Made by a program: the position numbers and the translations under genes. From contig CM051512.1 in the NCBI GenBank assembly GCA_028015205.1, positions 9,360,255 through 9,424,254 on the forward strand: a DNA stretch of 64,000 nucleotides, written 5' to 3'. Shown one piece after another: positions 43,737 through 55,199 of the stretch. This DNA comes from Mytilisepta virgata. Taxonomy: Eukaryota; Mollusca; Bivalvia; Mytilida; Mytilidae. Each line of letters starts with the position of its first letter. The first letter of the stretch is position 1. The notes below the pieces were generated by a model, which saw nothing but the letters and a program-made list of their open reading frames with translations, was not told the DNA's origin and searched no databases.

Positions 43737-45268
43737 CCAAATCACCAACACGAGAGCTTTTTTGCATGCAAAATGTACTTGTATTCATCTAGTTTCACAA
43801 TTTTAACATTTCATGAGGGTTAGGATTCCGCCCCATTGGCCTATTTGGAGCAAAGCAGTTTTCTTAGTTTAAAACTTGTACAATTGAGTTTTTTTAATGA
43901 TGAAACTAAGTATTTGTTGATAATTTTGATCATATCACAAGGTCACAAATTTCAAAGTATATCACAATTTTTTTTATAAAGTTCAAGATCCAAATTTTAA
44001 TTTCGTTAATTGATTCTTAAATCTAACATCAAAGTTATTTGAAAATCAATGAATCTGTAAAATAGAACATACTAAGCAAAGAGTATACAACCCCCGACGT
44101 ATATCATCTACAGTTACATATGCGTACTGGAGCTCAACAAATATGAGAAGCTGTGCTCAATTGAATTTAATATACGGGAATAATCCTCAGGAGAAAATCA
44201 GATTGAGGGTCAGGGGCAGAACCCCAGTAAAAGGACCAGTGGTCATGCATTACAATAAACTAAACAGCTTTGAAAATTTACATTTTATCCCAGGGATTGA
44301 AATTTACAAGAAATATTAGCTAAATTCAAGTTAATTTTAAATTTAGCAAGTCAATAAAAATTCTACTCGAAAAATTTTGTGAGTTGGAAAAAATTGTGTT
44401 GTAAGATTTTTAAAATTACATGTAAATTATTTTAATCCCCAGTTTCCAGAAAATAAATATTTTGATTTTAAAAGAGATCAAAACAGTTTCCATTCCTGCA
44501 GATTTCACATTTGGTTATGAATGATTATCTGAAAAAAAAACAACCTTAGAAATAGAAAATATAGAGTGAAAACATTATTTGCACATGAATTAGTATGTAA
44601 GAAAACAAACAAGTTTTAAGAAATTTTAGCAATTAAAAAAAATAACTTGCTTTTTTAGCTAGTGAATAAAATATTAAAATTCAATCCCTGTATCCCTAAA
44701 AAATTCTTTTCATGTAATCATCCCAAAACCTTAGCGGGACTGACAACAATCAGCGGAAAATAAATATTCCTGTTTTATTCTTTTATTAGAATTTAGATTC
44801 AACTGGTGATATAAGGTTGGGATATGGTGAGTTTCCCCATGTGCATACATTGTTTAGTTCTTGGGATATGTTGAGTTTCCCCATGTGCATACATTTTTTA
44901 GTTCTTGAACATTCTCTTGTGTAATTCATTCCATTCTACTTAGAAACAGAATAATTACTCGCACCTAATAATAGCCTACATTTAGGTTAGGTGGGAATTT
45001 CTTTTAACATTTATAATAAAAATGGATTGTGGTGTTGATTGGTACTTCATTTTCATATCAATGTTCAAACAAGTAACCAGTGTTGATTTCTCATATCTAA
45101 ATACATGTTTTGTACAATAATAATCTGTATTAAATGTAAGCAAAACTATGTCATAAACATCTGCACTGAGCTGACAAACGGCTCCCTATTAGTCACATCT
45201 ATGAATAACAACGGCAGGGGTGGGGGCTATACTTGCACAGGCATATGCATGTTAATAATACATCTACC
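43737..45268. other. Mostly unrecognised, one 44-bp tandem duplication
   Basis: GATATGGTGAGTTTCCCCATGTGCATACAT plus a short tail is repeated at 44821 and 44865. No gene or RNA was recognised elsewhere in this AT-rich interval. Confidence 0.45.
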
Positions 45269-45745
45269 GTAATAACCCTAATTATTGGACACTTTTGAAA
45301 ATTCAAGGAAATTTGAATTTTTTGACAACTCTATTTTTCCGACGATTTCAAAATTGTCAAAGTTACGATCGTTGTTCTCAGGTGGTGGCAGTCAGTAATT
45401 TTAACTTCTTATGCAAGTTAATTACTTTCAGTCCTCATCGAGTGTTACTTTCGGCTTTCTAAACCATTTAAACTATCTAAATTAATAAATTTGATTGAAA
45501 CAAGATCGATTTTTAAGTAAAATTTATTGATTTTTTCCTACCTGGAAGTTTACTTTTGAAAAGAATTTCGAAACGAGTTCGGAACGGAATTGCGTATTCG
45601 CGTTTCTCAGAGAAATAAATTTGAACTTTTTCAAATGAAATGAATAATGTTTTTACAAACCAAATCCTCTTATCGTTGTTTAAAAGAAATTTAAATGTAA
45701 TGGTTATAATATGCTTTAAAAAGACGATGAGACTACAAACGTAAC
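45269..45745 (+). repeat. Dispersed repeat of about 480 bp, inverted copy at 54710-55194
   Basis: It begins GTAATAACCCTAATTATTGG and ends GAGACTACAAACGTAAC; both ends and most of the interior match the reverse complement of 54710-55194, including CAGGTGGTGGCAGTCAGTAA, TCCTACCTGGAAGTTTACTTTT and GGAACGGAATTGC. The two termini are not good inverted repeats of each other. The right end abuts the truncated family element at 45745. Unknown class, no ORF. Confidence 0.75.
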
Positions 45746-46692
45746 ATAAGTTTCATTTGATTTTGAATAGTAGTTTCAGAGAAGAAGATTTTTGAAATAA
45801 TAACATAAAACAAATCAGCACACAGGTAGCTCTCATCATGCTGAACACTTTCAACTTGCCAGAATTTGCCGTAACCTAATGATTTTTGAGATATTTGCGA
45901 AGGACTGTTGTTTGACCCCTATGTTCTATTTTTAGTAACAGTGGCCATGTTTTTCGACGGATCAAAAATCGAAGCATAAACTTTTTGCAGGATACCCTAA
46001 GGAACAATCTTACCAAGTTTCATTTGATTTTGAATAGCAGTTTCAGAGAAGAAGATTTTTGAAATAATAACATAAAAAAAACTGTTGTTTGACCCCTATG
46101 TTCTATTTTTAGCAACAGTGGCCATGTTTTTCGACGGATCAAAAATCGAAGCATAAATTTTGTGCAGGATACCCTAAGGAACAATCATGCTAAGTTTTAT
46201 CCAAATCCATTCAGTAGTTTCAGAGGAGAAGATTTTTGAAATAATAACATAAAAAAAAGCCAAAAATGTCAAAAAAAGGGCAATAACTCCTACATGGGTC
46301 GTTGGATCTTCTTCAAAATTTCAGGGCAGGTAGATCTTGAGGTGCTGAACACTTTTACCCTATGCCAGAATTTTGATATCTGTGACCGTTTCTGACTTAT
46401 TTGCAAAAAACTGCGATTTACCCCTATGTTCTATTTTTAGCCATAACGGCCATGTTTTTATACGAATCAAAAATCCAAACAATAGATTTGTAGCACCCAT
46501 ACCAATTAATAACTGTACCAAGTTTGGTTGCAGTTTGACTTATGGTGTTGGAGGAGTTAACGTTTGAAAAAGTTAACGGACGACGGACGGACGGACGACG
46601 GACGGACGGACGACGGACGGACGACGGAAGGACGACGGACGCCAAGTGATGGCAATAGCTCACATGACCCTTCGGGTCAGGTGAGCTAAAAA
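45745..46692 (+). repeat. 5'-truncated copy of the 42384-43736 subfamily
   Basis: It starts inside the family sequence (AAGTTTCATTTGATTTTGAATAG) directly after the inverted repeat and runs to GGGTCAGGTGAGCTAAAAA. The last 450 bp are almost identical to 43290-43736, with a longer GGACGGACG tract (46575-46640). Confidence 0.8.
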
Positions 46693-47119
46693 CGACTAAG
46701 TTCCAATGTTTGGAAAAATGGGAAATAATTCCTGAAATAATTCCATAAAGTAAGGTGCACATCTTCAATATATATAGAAACATTCTATGAAGTTTCAAGG
46801 ATGTGGGGGAAAAACTGTAGGAGGAGTTGATTTCACAAAATAGGTACCCTCTATTGAAGATGTCAATAAAAAACGACTAAGTTCCAAAGTTTGGAAAAAT
46901 GGGAAATAATTCCTGAAATAATTCCATAAAGGGAGGTGCACATCTTCAATATATATAGAAACATTCTATGAAGTTTCAAGGATGTGGGTGAAAAACTGTA
47001 GGAGGAGTTGATTTCACAAAATAGGTACCCATTTTCCCCGCCGCCACCCGCCACCCGCCCCGCCCGACATTCACCATACTATAACCCGGATTTGCACTCT
47101 GTGCAACCCGGCCAATTAT

Positions 47120-47790
47120 TCCAATTATCTGGTTATCTCCCTTTATTTAGTTCCATGGTTTGGAAAAGAGGTTAAAATGAAATAACCTTTAGTGAGCAAG
47201 CTCAAATACCCTACTGACTTGCTAGTATGGAGCTTTTTAACATGTTTTTCCTTCACTTTTTCGTGCATGATATTAATATTTAATTTGAAAGCTCCTCCTA
47301 AGATGTGGTTCCCAATTTCAGATTTTGCTGATAATCCAAAGCATCTGGGTACCGTTTCACTAAAAGTCGTAAGACTTACGACTAATAAAAAATCCTTTGA
47401 ATATATATACTTTACGACTTATTGTAACTCGTACGACCATTAGTGAAACAGTACCTTGAAATTTCCAATTTTCCAGAAAACTGAACACATCCGAGGTATT
47501 TGATGACTGGATACTTTATTCAGATTTGAAGATAAAAATGATAGTTCTATGGATGCAAAAGTAATATAAGTTAATGAGGAATGAACCAACATTATACTGC
47601 CAGCAACTTTGTGTGGGGTATAATAAATAATTTTACTCACCATAAAGCTATGGAAGTCTCTCTATCCAAGTCTTCAACCCCTACTATTTTGACATAAAAG
47701 CAAGCTAAAACAAAATATTATATCTTATCAAAATTTGGCACCATGAAACTTTATATATAGAATATACAGAATCTCTCTAATCGATTTGCC
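47120..47790. repeat. Duplicated block, paralogue of 52980-53530
   Basis: Shared words in order: GGTTATCTCCCTTTATTTRGTT, CTTTAGTGAGCAAGCTCAAATACCC, CAGATTTTGCTGRTAATCCAAAGCATCTG, TTTATTCARATTTGAAGA, and CTATGGAAGTCWCTCTATCCAAGTCTTCAACC. CACTAAAAGTCGTAAGACTTACGACT near 47360 is a palindromic word absent from the paralogue. This follows 40741-41900 in paralogy order, implying that everything between 41.9 and 47.1 kb was inserted or moved in. Confidence 0.65.
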
Positions 47791-49888
47791 CAGTCTTTTT
47801 GTTTGATACATGTGTTTAAAGCTTCAATTGCACATACAGTAGAGTGTTTATAAAGTACAGGCTTTTAAAGAAATCAGGCTTATAACGAAGAGAATCTAAT
47901 CCCAAACAATGTTTGTATTACTCAAGTGCCCTGTTATAATGAAGATAAATGCTGAACAAATTGTTTACCTATAAGCCATTATGCATAGATAACATAATAA
48001 TTGGACTTGCCACTTCCGTTATTGGTAATAGAAATAATCCTATATTTGTTATTGTTTATGATGTCGATTTAGACATTTTTTACATATTCTAACAATAAAA
48101 TGACAATTACTGATGTGATTCCCATTTTTCATTATTGACATGTATAGATATTTTCAGAATTAATTTTTAAAGGGGAGGTAATTCTGCATTCCTTCTATAA
48201 TAACCAACTGTAGAAAAATGTAGAATTATATATATTTGTATGGACTCGAGATTGATTTGTAATTATTCTGCACTACATGAAAATCTAACAAATGTTATGT
48301 TATTTAAATGAACTAATAATACCATTTTCCATTTTTATTAATCGACTTGAAACTCAAAATAACTTCTGTAATCACACCCAACTCAACATAAGTGAAATAT
48401 ATCTACATGACTTACAATGTCTCTTAATGCATCTTAACACAAAACTTAACCAGAGTCACTCATGCATAAAATGTAGGTTAGAATGAGCAAATTTTTATAC
48501 AGACTTATTTTCCAAGATGCATCCACTAGTGAAATATAACCTGTTGGTTGAGGGGTTAATAAACACCTGCTAAATAGCAATGTTGAATGGTTCTTACCTT
48601 TGCAACTTTTATGCTTCAGAGTTGGTCACAGTGGACCCTGATCTGATCTGTCTAGAATAATCTATGAAAAAGAGATTTCTGGTCAAGTACAATGGGCTCT
48701 AACTTGCAGTGAGGAATTTTTTTTCTCCTTTATTAACATTAAAAACACATTCATTGCTCAAGTTCATGTTAAGTTCCAAGTGTGCATGAATTGTTTTGTT
48801 AAGAATTTATAAACCAATTATCCTTTCTTACAAATAAAGATGTAAAGCAACAACAAAGACTACATCCACAATAAGATTGTTTTATTGGGCTTTAATGCCA
48901 CATTCAGCACATTTGGTTGTATCATGGCAACAAGTTTTAATTCAGGTGACAAGCATGGAATAGAGGCCAAGGTCAGGTGACAGGTGTCAGACTGGCATCA
49001 ATCCAATATAAACTATAGACCAAATATGGTGCACTGCACAAGCAACAAAAATGTTTTTAATAGACCCAGCATATTGATTTCATGTTTCTGTATTTTGCAA
49101 CTTTACCCTTTTCAAACCAATAATAAGCATTCTGACAGTATCGCTGAGCAATACAATGTCTCCTATCGACTCTAGCTTTGAGAACACACCAAATGATCCT
49201 TCACTATGAGAATAAGATGCAGTAGGATAACATTCCTCAAGATCCTAAAACTGTTTGATAGGGTACACAACAATTACCCAATCAGCTTGAAACTCAAACC
49301 TTATCTTTAGCTCATTATTATTAGCCATAAACAAAAATAAGATCACTTGGTAAAAATGTATTCTGACAATAATTCCTATTTCAAAGGGAAACAACTCAAA
49401 TTATTTGATCAACATGAAGTCAAATGATTATAAGATCAAATACCAAAAATAGGATATTTGGTAGAAGGGTTCTCAAAAAAAGTACGTAAAAACTTATTAT
49501 GGCAATAAGTTATTTCCAAGGGCAATAACTCGCACAATTATCAGGTTAGGGAGAAACTCAAAACATTATAAGCATACATCCCAAAAATAAGATCAGTTGG
49601 TTAAACGGTTTCCATATATGTATGCTGGTAGGGGACTAAAAAGTACTCTGTGGTTGCAATAATAATTCTCAATTGGTTAATCCAAGTAGAAATTATGTAT
49701 CAGTGACCTGGAACGACTAACAAATTATCACATGATCTTCAAAAATCTAATTTTGAAAATTATAACAGTGAGGTAATCACTATAGATTATAGTATAATCA
49801 TAATACTTATTTAATTAAAAAAACATCAGTGTGACAGACTTATCCCTCAGAATTTTCCGGGGCAACCGTCAACTGTCACCCTAATTCA
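47791..49888. other. AT-rich stretch with weak repeats, no gene recognised
   Basis: Around 48590-48640 a degenerate copy of the exon-like block at 51414-51650 occurs. At 49190-49640 the words CAAAAATAAGATCASTTGGT and GGCAATAACTC recur loosely three times. TCACTCATGCATAAAATGTAGGTTA near 48450 belongs to the repeat family at 1800-2560. Confidence 0.4.
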
Positions 49889-49897
49889 CATATCAAA

Positions 49898-50290
49898 AGC
49901 GATTGATTGATTGAGTGTTGCTTAATGTCCAATGGCAAATATTTTATGATTCTTCAGGCCGAGAACCAGTTCAATTTGTCAAACAATTCAAATAGGGACA
50001 GGACAAAGGGGAGCCAATTTTGACTGCCACTGTAAAAGGATGATGGTTGGGAGGGTCAGATAATTTAGCCTTCTGTAGGGCATTAGCCTACTCTTTTTCA
50101 AAACTACAGAAGAGATCTTTAGCGTGAAGGGAGTTTGGCATTCTCCAAACATGTTACCCACCATGGTCCGCGGTCAAGCTTTCCTTTGATGACTTGACAA
50201 CCCCCGAAGGAGGTCTCCCCTATCTGCTACCTGGGGACGCGCTAGGCAGCTCTGTGGGTTGAGCTCCCGTGATCCCTCACAGGTGCCTAG
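49898..50290 (-). mobile_element. SINE-like insertion with target duplication
   Basis: CATATCAAA flanks both ends (49889-49897 and 50291-50299). Read on the minus strand it starts near GGATCACGGGAGCTCAACCC, passes GCGTCCCCAGGTAGCAGATAGG and GACCGCGGACCATGG, and ends with GCCATTGGACATTAAGCAACA and a CAAT repeat tail. The GCCAxxGGACxTTAA words are shared with the tail of the tRNA-headed SINE at 19813-20119 (GCCACGGGACGTTAAACAA). I see no clear tRNA-like A and B boxes in the head. Confidence 0.65.
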
Positions 50291-50299
50291 CATATCAAA

Positions 50300-51395
50300 G
50301 AGAATCAACTTACCAGAGAAATGCGTTGAAAACACCTTAACACATGCACTTGAACAGCTTTAATCTTGCATGGATTAACTACCTGAAATAATTAGGCATT
50401 TCTTGTTAATGTGATTATACACAATATCTTCTGATTGAACTCACCTGCCTAAATTCTAGACCTTAAGACATTTTTCCCACATTTTGGTTTAAAAAAAACA
50501 TTATCTCCTGAGAGAACCTTGCAAAGATACTAATCTAGTCCTAGGTTATAAAATAAAGTATGAAATAAATTTCTCTACTTAAAGCCATTTTTGGAAATCC
50601 TCAGGTCATTTATCAAAAGAAATACGGTATGGTTATTTCAAATTGATTGTAAATACAGAATATACTAAAAACAAAAATTTACAGGTAAAGAAAGGACAAT
50701 AAATTAGAGCCTCCCTAGATCCTGTATTTATCTTGATTTAACTTGGTATTCAAAAATCAGAAAAGTGAAGTAATCATTAAATACAAAGGCTTTATTTTTA
50801 TTAGCAGTGACCATATTGCTTGATGAAACTGACCCCAGACTAAATTTAGAAAAGGTGCCACTAAGGATTATTCAATTAGATTTGATCTTAATTTCTCCAG
50901 TACTTTCAAAGACAAAATTCAGATTACATAAATTTCCATATTTTATTCACAATGGTAATGACAGCCATACATGTCAAAGCTCAGATACCCCACACAAATT
51001 TGAAATCAGACCATTCCATAAATTGCCAAAGTTGTTTCAGGTGATTTTTACATTTTCTTTTTCAATGAACAGCAGTCGTATTGGTTAGAGGTCCAGACCC
51101 CTGTACATAGTATTGAAAGGGGATGGCCAAAAGACCATTTCATCAAGTCTTGTTTTCTCCAGTTGTTCCTAGATATTTCTTTTTACTGATTTTTTCATTT
51201 TTTTAGTAATGGTAGCCATATTGGTCTGAAGTCCAAACTTATTTTTGAAGGGGGAACATATAATAAGAACCATTGCTAAGTTTGGTCCCAACGGGCCCAG
51301 TGTTTTCAGAGGATTTTGAATGTTATGCTGGACAATGACAGAATGGATCAAGGGATGGCAATAGCTCACATGGCCCTATTACCAGGTGACCTAAA
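50300..51395. repeat. Duplicated block, paralogue of 55330-55930
   Basis: 50310-50450 matches 55345-55450 (CTTACCAGAG, GAAAACACC or GAAAACGTCC, ACACATGCACTTGAA, AAATCTTGCATGGAT). 51060-51395 matches 55650-55930 (GTATTGAAAGGGGA, CATTTCATCAAGT, TAGTAATGGTAGCCATATTG, GGCAATAGCTCACAT or GATCACAT). The part from 50700 is a weak CTAGAGGCTC-family relative. Confidence 0.55.
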
Positions 51396-51413
51396 CTACT
51401 AATTATATTATAG

Positions 51414-51650
51414 CTAGTATTGGATAAGACTATGTACTACATCCCTAATAAACCATGGGAAAAAATGATATAATAATAATAATAAACATTTGATAAATAG
51501 CATTGCTGAATGATTCGTACCTTTGACCCAGTAAGGCGATGCTTCAGACTTGGTCACATGGTGGACATGTTTTCCCATAAGCTGTGCAAACACTAACTGT
51601 TCTGGTGAAAACCCGGTCTTCAACATTGTATCGTCAAGATTATTTGTCCA
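51414..51650 (-). pseudogene. Exon-like block, unidentified, with two degenerate copies
   Basis: The minus strand reads TMLKTGFSPEQLVFAQLMGK then HVHHVTKSEASPYWVK and ends at a good donor, CAAAG|GTACGAATC (about 51519). TGFSPEQLVF faintly resembles the SP..LVFG segment of retroelement integrases, but this is weak. The same block, broken by stops and small indels, recurs at 56050-56200 and in part at 48590-48640; all three keep the AAAG|GTA donor word. No acceptor is clear. Confidence 0.3.
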
Positions 51651-51739
51651 TACAATATCGTAAAATGTGAATTGTTTCTCAAATTACTCATTTAGTATTC
51701 ATTTGTCTCTCAAACATAAATGAACTCCTCAAAAAAAAT

Positions 51740-52009
51740 TGTTAAAATAATTTTTTTTTTTTTTTTTTTTTTTTTAGAACTTTTCATCTTCAACCAATTG
51801 GTAATTTAAAATCAAAACAGAAAAATAAATTTATATTTGAGGAAAAGTTACTGACTGATCAAATGTTTAACTTCTTTTATCACTTGGTTGAAAATGCAAA
51901 ACCCCTTACAATTTTTGTTTTACAATGTTTTATTCTTAAAATCTTTTTTCAATAAAATCTACAATACATGTAAAAACACCTAATATTTCGTTTTTTCAAA
52001 AAAGCTTTA

Positions 52010-52049
<40 letters not shown>

Positions 52050-52250
52050 CATCTTCAGGCAAGTGTTAATTTGATATAGAAAATTTTCATTTGAGTGAGG
52101 GCTAAACGATTTGTCTTTCAGACATTTTTTTACCACTTGGTTGAAAATGAAAAACCTTTACAATTTTTCTTTTACAATGTTTTTTTTTTTTTAATTTTTT
52201 TTCAATCTTATCTACAATACATGTAAAAAGACCTTTATACTGTATTTGCC
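51740..52250 (+). repeat. Second locus of the CAACCAAGTGG/T-run array
   Basis: Two full units lie here, each with a T run, AGAACTTTTCATCTTCAACC or a variant, and the inverse CACTTGGTTGAAAATG. They match 40280-40740 best and are followed by the same paralogous block, so array and block were duplicated together. Confidence 0.75.
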
Positions 52251-53530
52251 ATACATCACTTCACCCTCCCCCTCCCCCCCCTCAAAAAAAAATACTGAGG
52301 GGTGGGGTGATTGTTGAGAATTTAAAATCTGTCCTTGAAATCCAGCAACTTCTACATATGCCTAGATATTGTTTTCTAAGCATCCAATTTATCAAGGATG
52401 TCATCCCACTGATGGAAAAGATGTCTTTGAAAACTTTAAAAAATCAATAAGAAAATAAAAGTCAAGGGGAACAGATTTTGGGATTTCTATTTATAAAAAT
52501 ATGATTTAACTAATTTTTTCTGTAAAGTGTTAATTTGGCAAACATAGCAAAATTTGTAAATTACAAGTTAATATTACACAAACAGACAAAAAATACTGAG
52601 GAGATCTTCAGGCATTGCCTACAGCGGTCCATTTAAAAATCACGAATTTCTATAAATAGTCCTCAACAGTCAAATGTTCATTATGTGATTTCATTCAGTT
52701 CTGTAAAATCAATCCAATGTTTTTCTACATAATGTCCTCCATTCCATCTGAAAAAAATCCAATATTTTTGTTAAATGTAAGAACAGGTCTAGTATTTTGT
52801 AAATACTTTTAATATATTTTCTTTATTTGCAAAAACACAAATTCGTTTTCACCTCTAATGCAAATAAAATCAACTCAGGAATTTTTTTATTTTTAGATTG
52901 CAGTTTCCTAGTTTAAATTTTAAGAAATGGGAACGAAAATAATTTATCTCCAAAAGCCAACTTAAGCTGATCAAAGAAAATTCTGATTATCTCCCTTTAT
53001 TTGGTTTTGTAGGTTATTAAAATGAAAAAATCTTTAGTGAGCAAGCTCAAATACCCACCCCAACATAAACTGACTTGTTAATATGGAGCTTTTTTTTTTT
53101 TTAAACTTTTTTTCCTTCAACTTGTTTGTGTATGATATTAATATTTGATATTTTTGAAAACTGCCCATTTCAGATTTTGCTGGTAATCCAAAGCATCTGA
53201 GGTACTGATTAATGGAAATATCCAATGTTCCTAAGAATTGAACATATTTGAGGTATTGATAACTAGAAACTTTATTCAAATTTGAAGAGGACCACACAAA
53301 AATTATAGCTCAAATAGGCAAAAATAAGTTAATGAAGAATGGACTGACAGAAAGATCAAAGTTACGTTAGCCCCCACCCCTTAAGTTATGTGTAGGGTAT
53401 AATAAATAATTTTAGTTACCATAATGCTATGGAAGTCACTCTATCCAAGTCTTCAACCTCTACTATTTGACATAAAAGCAACCTAAAATAAAATTTTATT
53501 TCATATCAAAATTTGGCACTGAACGAATGT
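52250..53530. repeat. Duplicated block, paralogue of 40741-41900 plus 47120-47790
   Basis: 52250-52930 matches the first and 52980-53530 the second of the two separated blocks, in order. This locus therefore shows the arrangement without the 5.2 kb of repeats present at 41.9-47.1 kb. No conserved frame. Confidence 0.7.
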
Positions 53531-54705
53531 CAAGAACAAATCAACCTAATGCATCCCTCTTAGTGCCCCGTATTTGTGTTTGACGCACATGTCTACGACA
53601 TAGATGGAAGTTTTGAGAAGACTTAATTATGGATTTGAAGGATTGTAAAGGAATGGTTCAACCCTAAGAGAAACTCAAAACAAACATGTATATTATGATT
53701 CCAATGTATTCTTTTCTAGCTACAATGTTCTTTAAAATTCCAACAACTGACACATATATATATATAGTCTCATTTACCACATTGACCCTTGTTTCATCGC
53801 TATAAACTCATATTGTACCTTGGGCTAAAGCCTGGGGATTGATAAAGAAATCTCAGGATGACAAATGGGCTAATATGGAAAGTCAAATATAAAATCGAAG
53901 CGGAATGAATTGTAACATTGATTAAAGCTTTACTATGACCTTAATATGAAGAACAGAAATAAAAACACTTTTTTCTTGTACTCAAGTTCATATAATGTAG
54001 CCAAACTAATATATTCTTGAAAAGCGAATTCAACAAGCCCATAAAAGACACGAAAAAATACTAACAAGTAGCTGGAGCAGTCGAAAATGACAGCTGATCC
54101 CCTCTCCTGTATTTTCACTTGTTTTACATTTTGTAGGCATTTTATATACAACATGTTTTTTATTGATACAAAAGATAACAACTTTGGTTGTTTATGAGAT
54201 ACACATGTATAATATAACGTTGAGGAAATTTTATGAAGAAATGGAATAATAATATATTTTTTATTATCTATATCTGTTTGGTTCTTGAAACTCAAAACTT
54301 TAATGAGAATTATGACAATAATGGCAATCACAGATTGCACATACTCCCACTATTACTCTATTGGACACTAAAATACACCTATTTTTAGGAAAATTGGAAA
54401 ATCATCGAAAAAGTAGAGTTTTCATATTTCCATCCACTGTCATTTTTTGACTCCATATGATCGACCTGGTCAATGTACTTTATAGGCAATCAAAATAATG
54501 GTTCATACTTGCGGTATTGTTATTTTATTATGCTTTCAAGATTTATCTTTTTGTACCTTCAAATTAAGTTAATTTAATGCTGAAGACGAAAACAGTAGCA
54601 CACTTCAAACAACCCGCCGTGTTGTTGACTAATATGTGAACATCTCACAAAATATTTTTACAATCTGGATTTGGAGCATATATATCTCAAAAATGATCTT
54701 TGCAA
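53531..54705. other. AT-rich stretch, no feature supported
   Basis: A 135-codon minus-strand frame (53933-54340) is hydrophobic and AT-driven, with no recognised family or splice context, so it is not called. Confidence 0.4.
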
Positions 54706-54709
54706 CACA

Positions 54710-55194
54710 TTACGTTTGTAGTCTCATCGTTTTTTTAGAACATACAACAATTACATTTAAATGTCTTATAAACAATGGTAAGAGGATTTGTTTTGTAAAA
54801 ACAATATTCATTTCATTTCAAATTTTTTAAATTTATTTCTCTTAGAAACGCGAATATGCAATTCCATTCCGAACTCGTTTTGGATTTCTTTTCAAAAGTA
54901 AACTTCCAGGTAGGAAAAATTCAATAAAATTTACTTAAAAATCGATCTTGTTTCAATCAAATTTATTAAGATAGATAGTTTAAATGGTTTAGAAAGACGA
55001 AATAAACACTTAATGAGGACTGAAAGTATTACTTACCTAAGAAGTTAAAATTACTGACTGTCACCACCTGAGAATGATCGTAACTTTGACAACTTTGAAA
55101 TCGTCGAAAAAAATAGGGTTATCAAAAAATTCAATTTTCTTTGGATTTTCAAAAATGTTGAATAATTAGGCCATCCAATAATTAGGGTTATTAC
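54710..55194 (-). repeat. Inverted copy of the 45269-45745 repeat
   Basis: It begins TTACGTTTGTAGTCTCATCG and ends CCAATAATTAGGGTTATTAC, the reverse of the other copy. The arms are about 9 kb apart. Small indels and substitutions are spread evenly, suggesting an old duplication. Confidence 0.75.
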
Positions 55195-55199
55195 AAAAT

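Larger units (their letters stand above)
42095..47035. repeat. Tandem unit of about 180 bp (AAAAACGACTAAGTTCCAA), split by later insertions
   Basis: The unit contains AAACGACTAAGTTCCAAAG, GGGAAATAATTCCTGAAATA, TATATATAGAAACATTCTATG and GTAGGAGGAGTTGATTTC. Copies lie at about 42095-42205, 42205-42383, 46693-46869 and 46870-47035. The interval between the second and third copies is filled by other repeats, so an original tandem run appears to have been opened by insertions. Minus-strand frames here (42195-42386, 46863-47054) are the same repeat translated. Confidence 0.65.

Noticed and set aside
46424..46798. 124-codon minus-strand frame with RRPSVRRPSVRRP
   Set aside because: It is the antisense of the GGACGGACG simple repeat plus the AAAAACGACTAAG unit; the same text occurs at 43486-43788 in another arrangement.
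51414..51650. Integrase fragment because of TGFSPEQLVF
   Set aside because: Only this short segment is suggestive; the following residues do not fit and no RT, RNase H or integrase zinc domain is nearby.
53933..54340. 135-codon minus-strand frame
   Set aside because: Hydrophobic, AT-driven composition with no family, no splice sites and no copy elsewhere; the length is not exceptional for this base composition.
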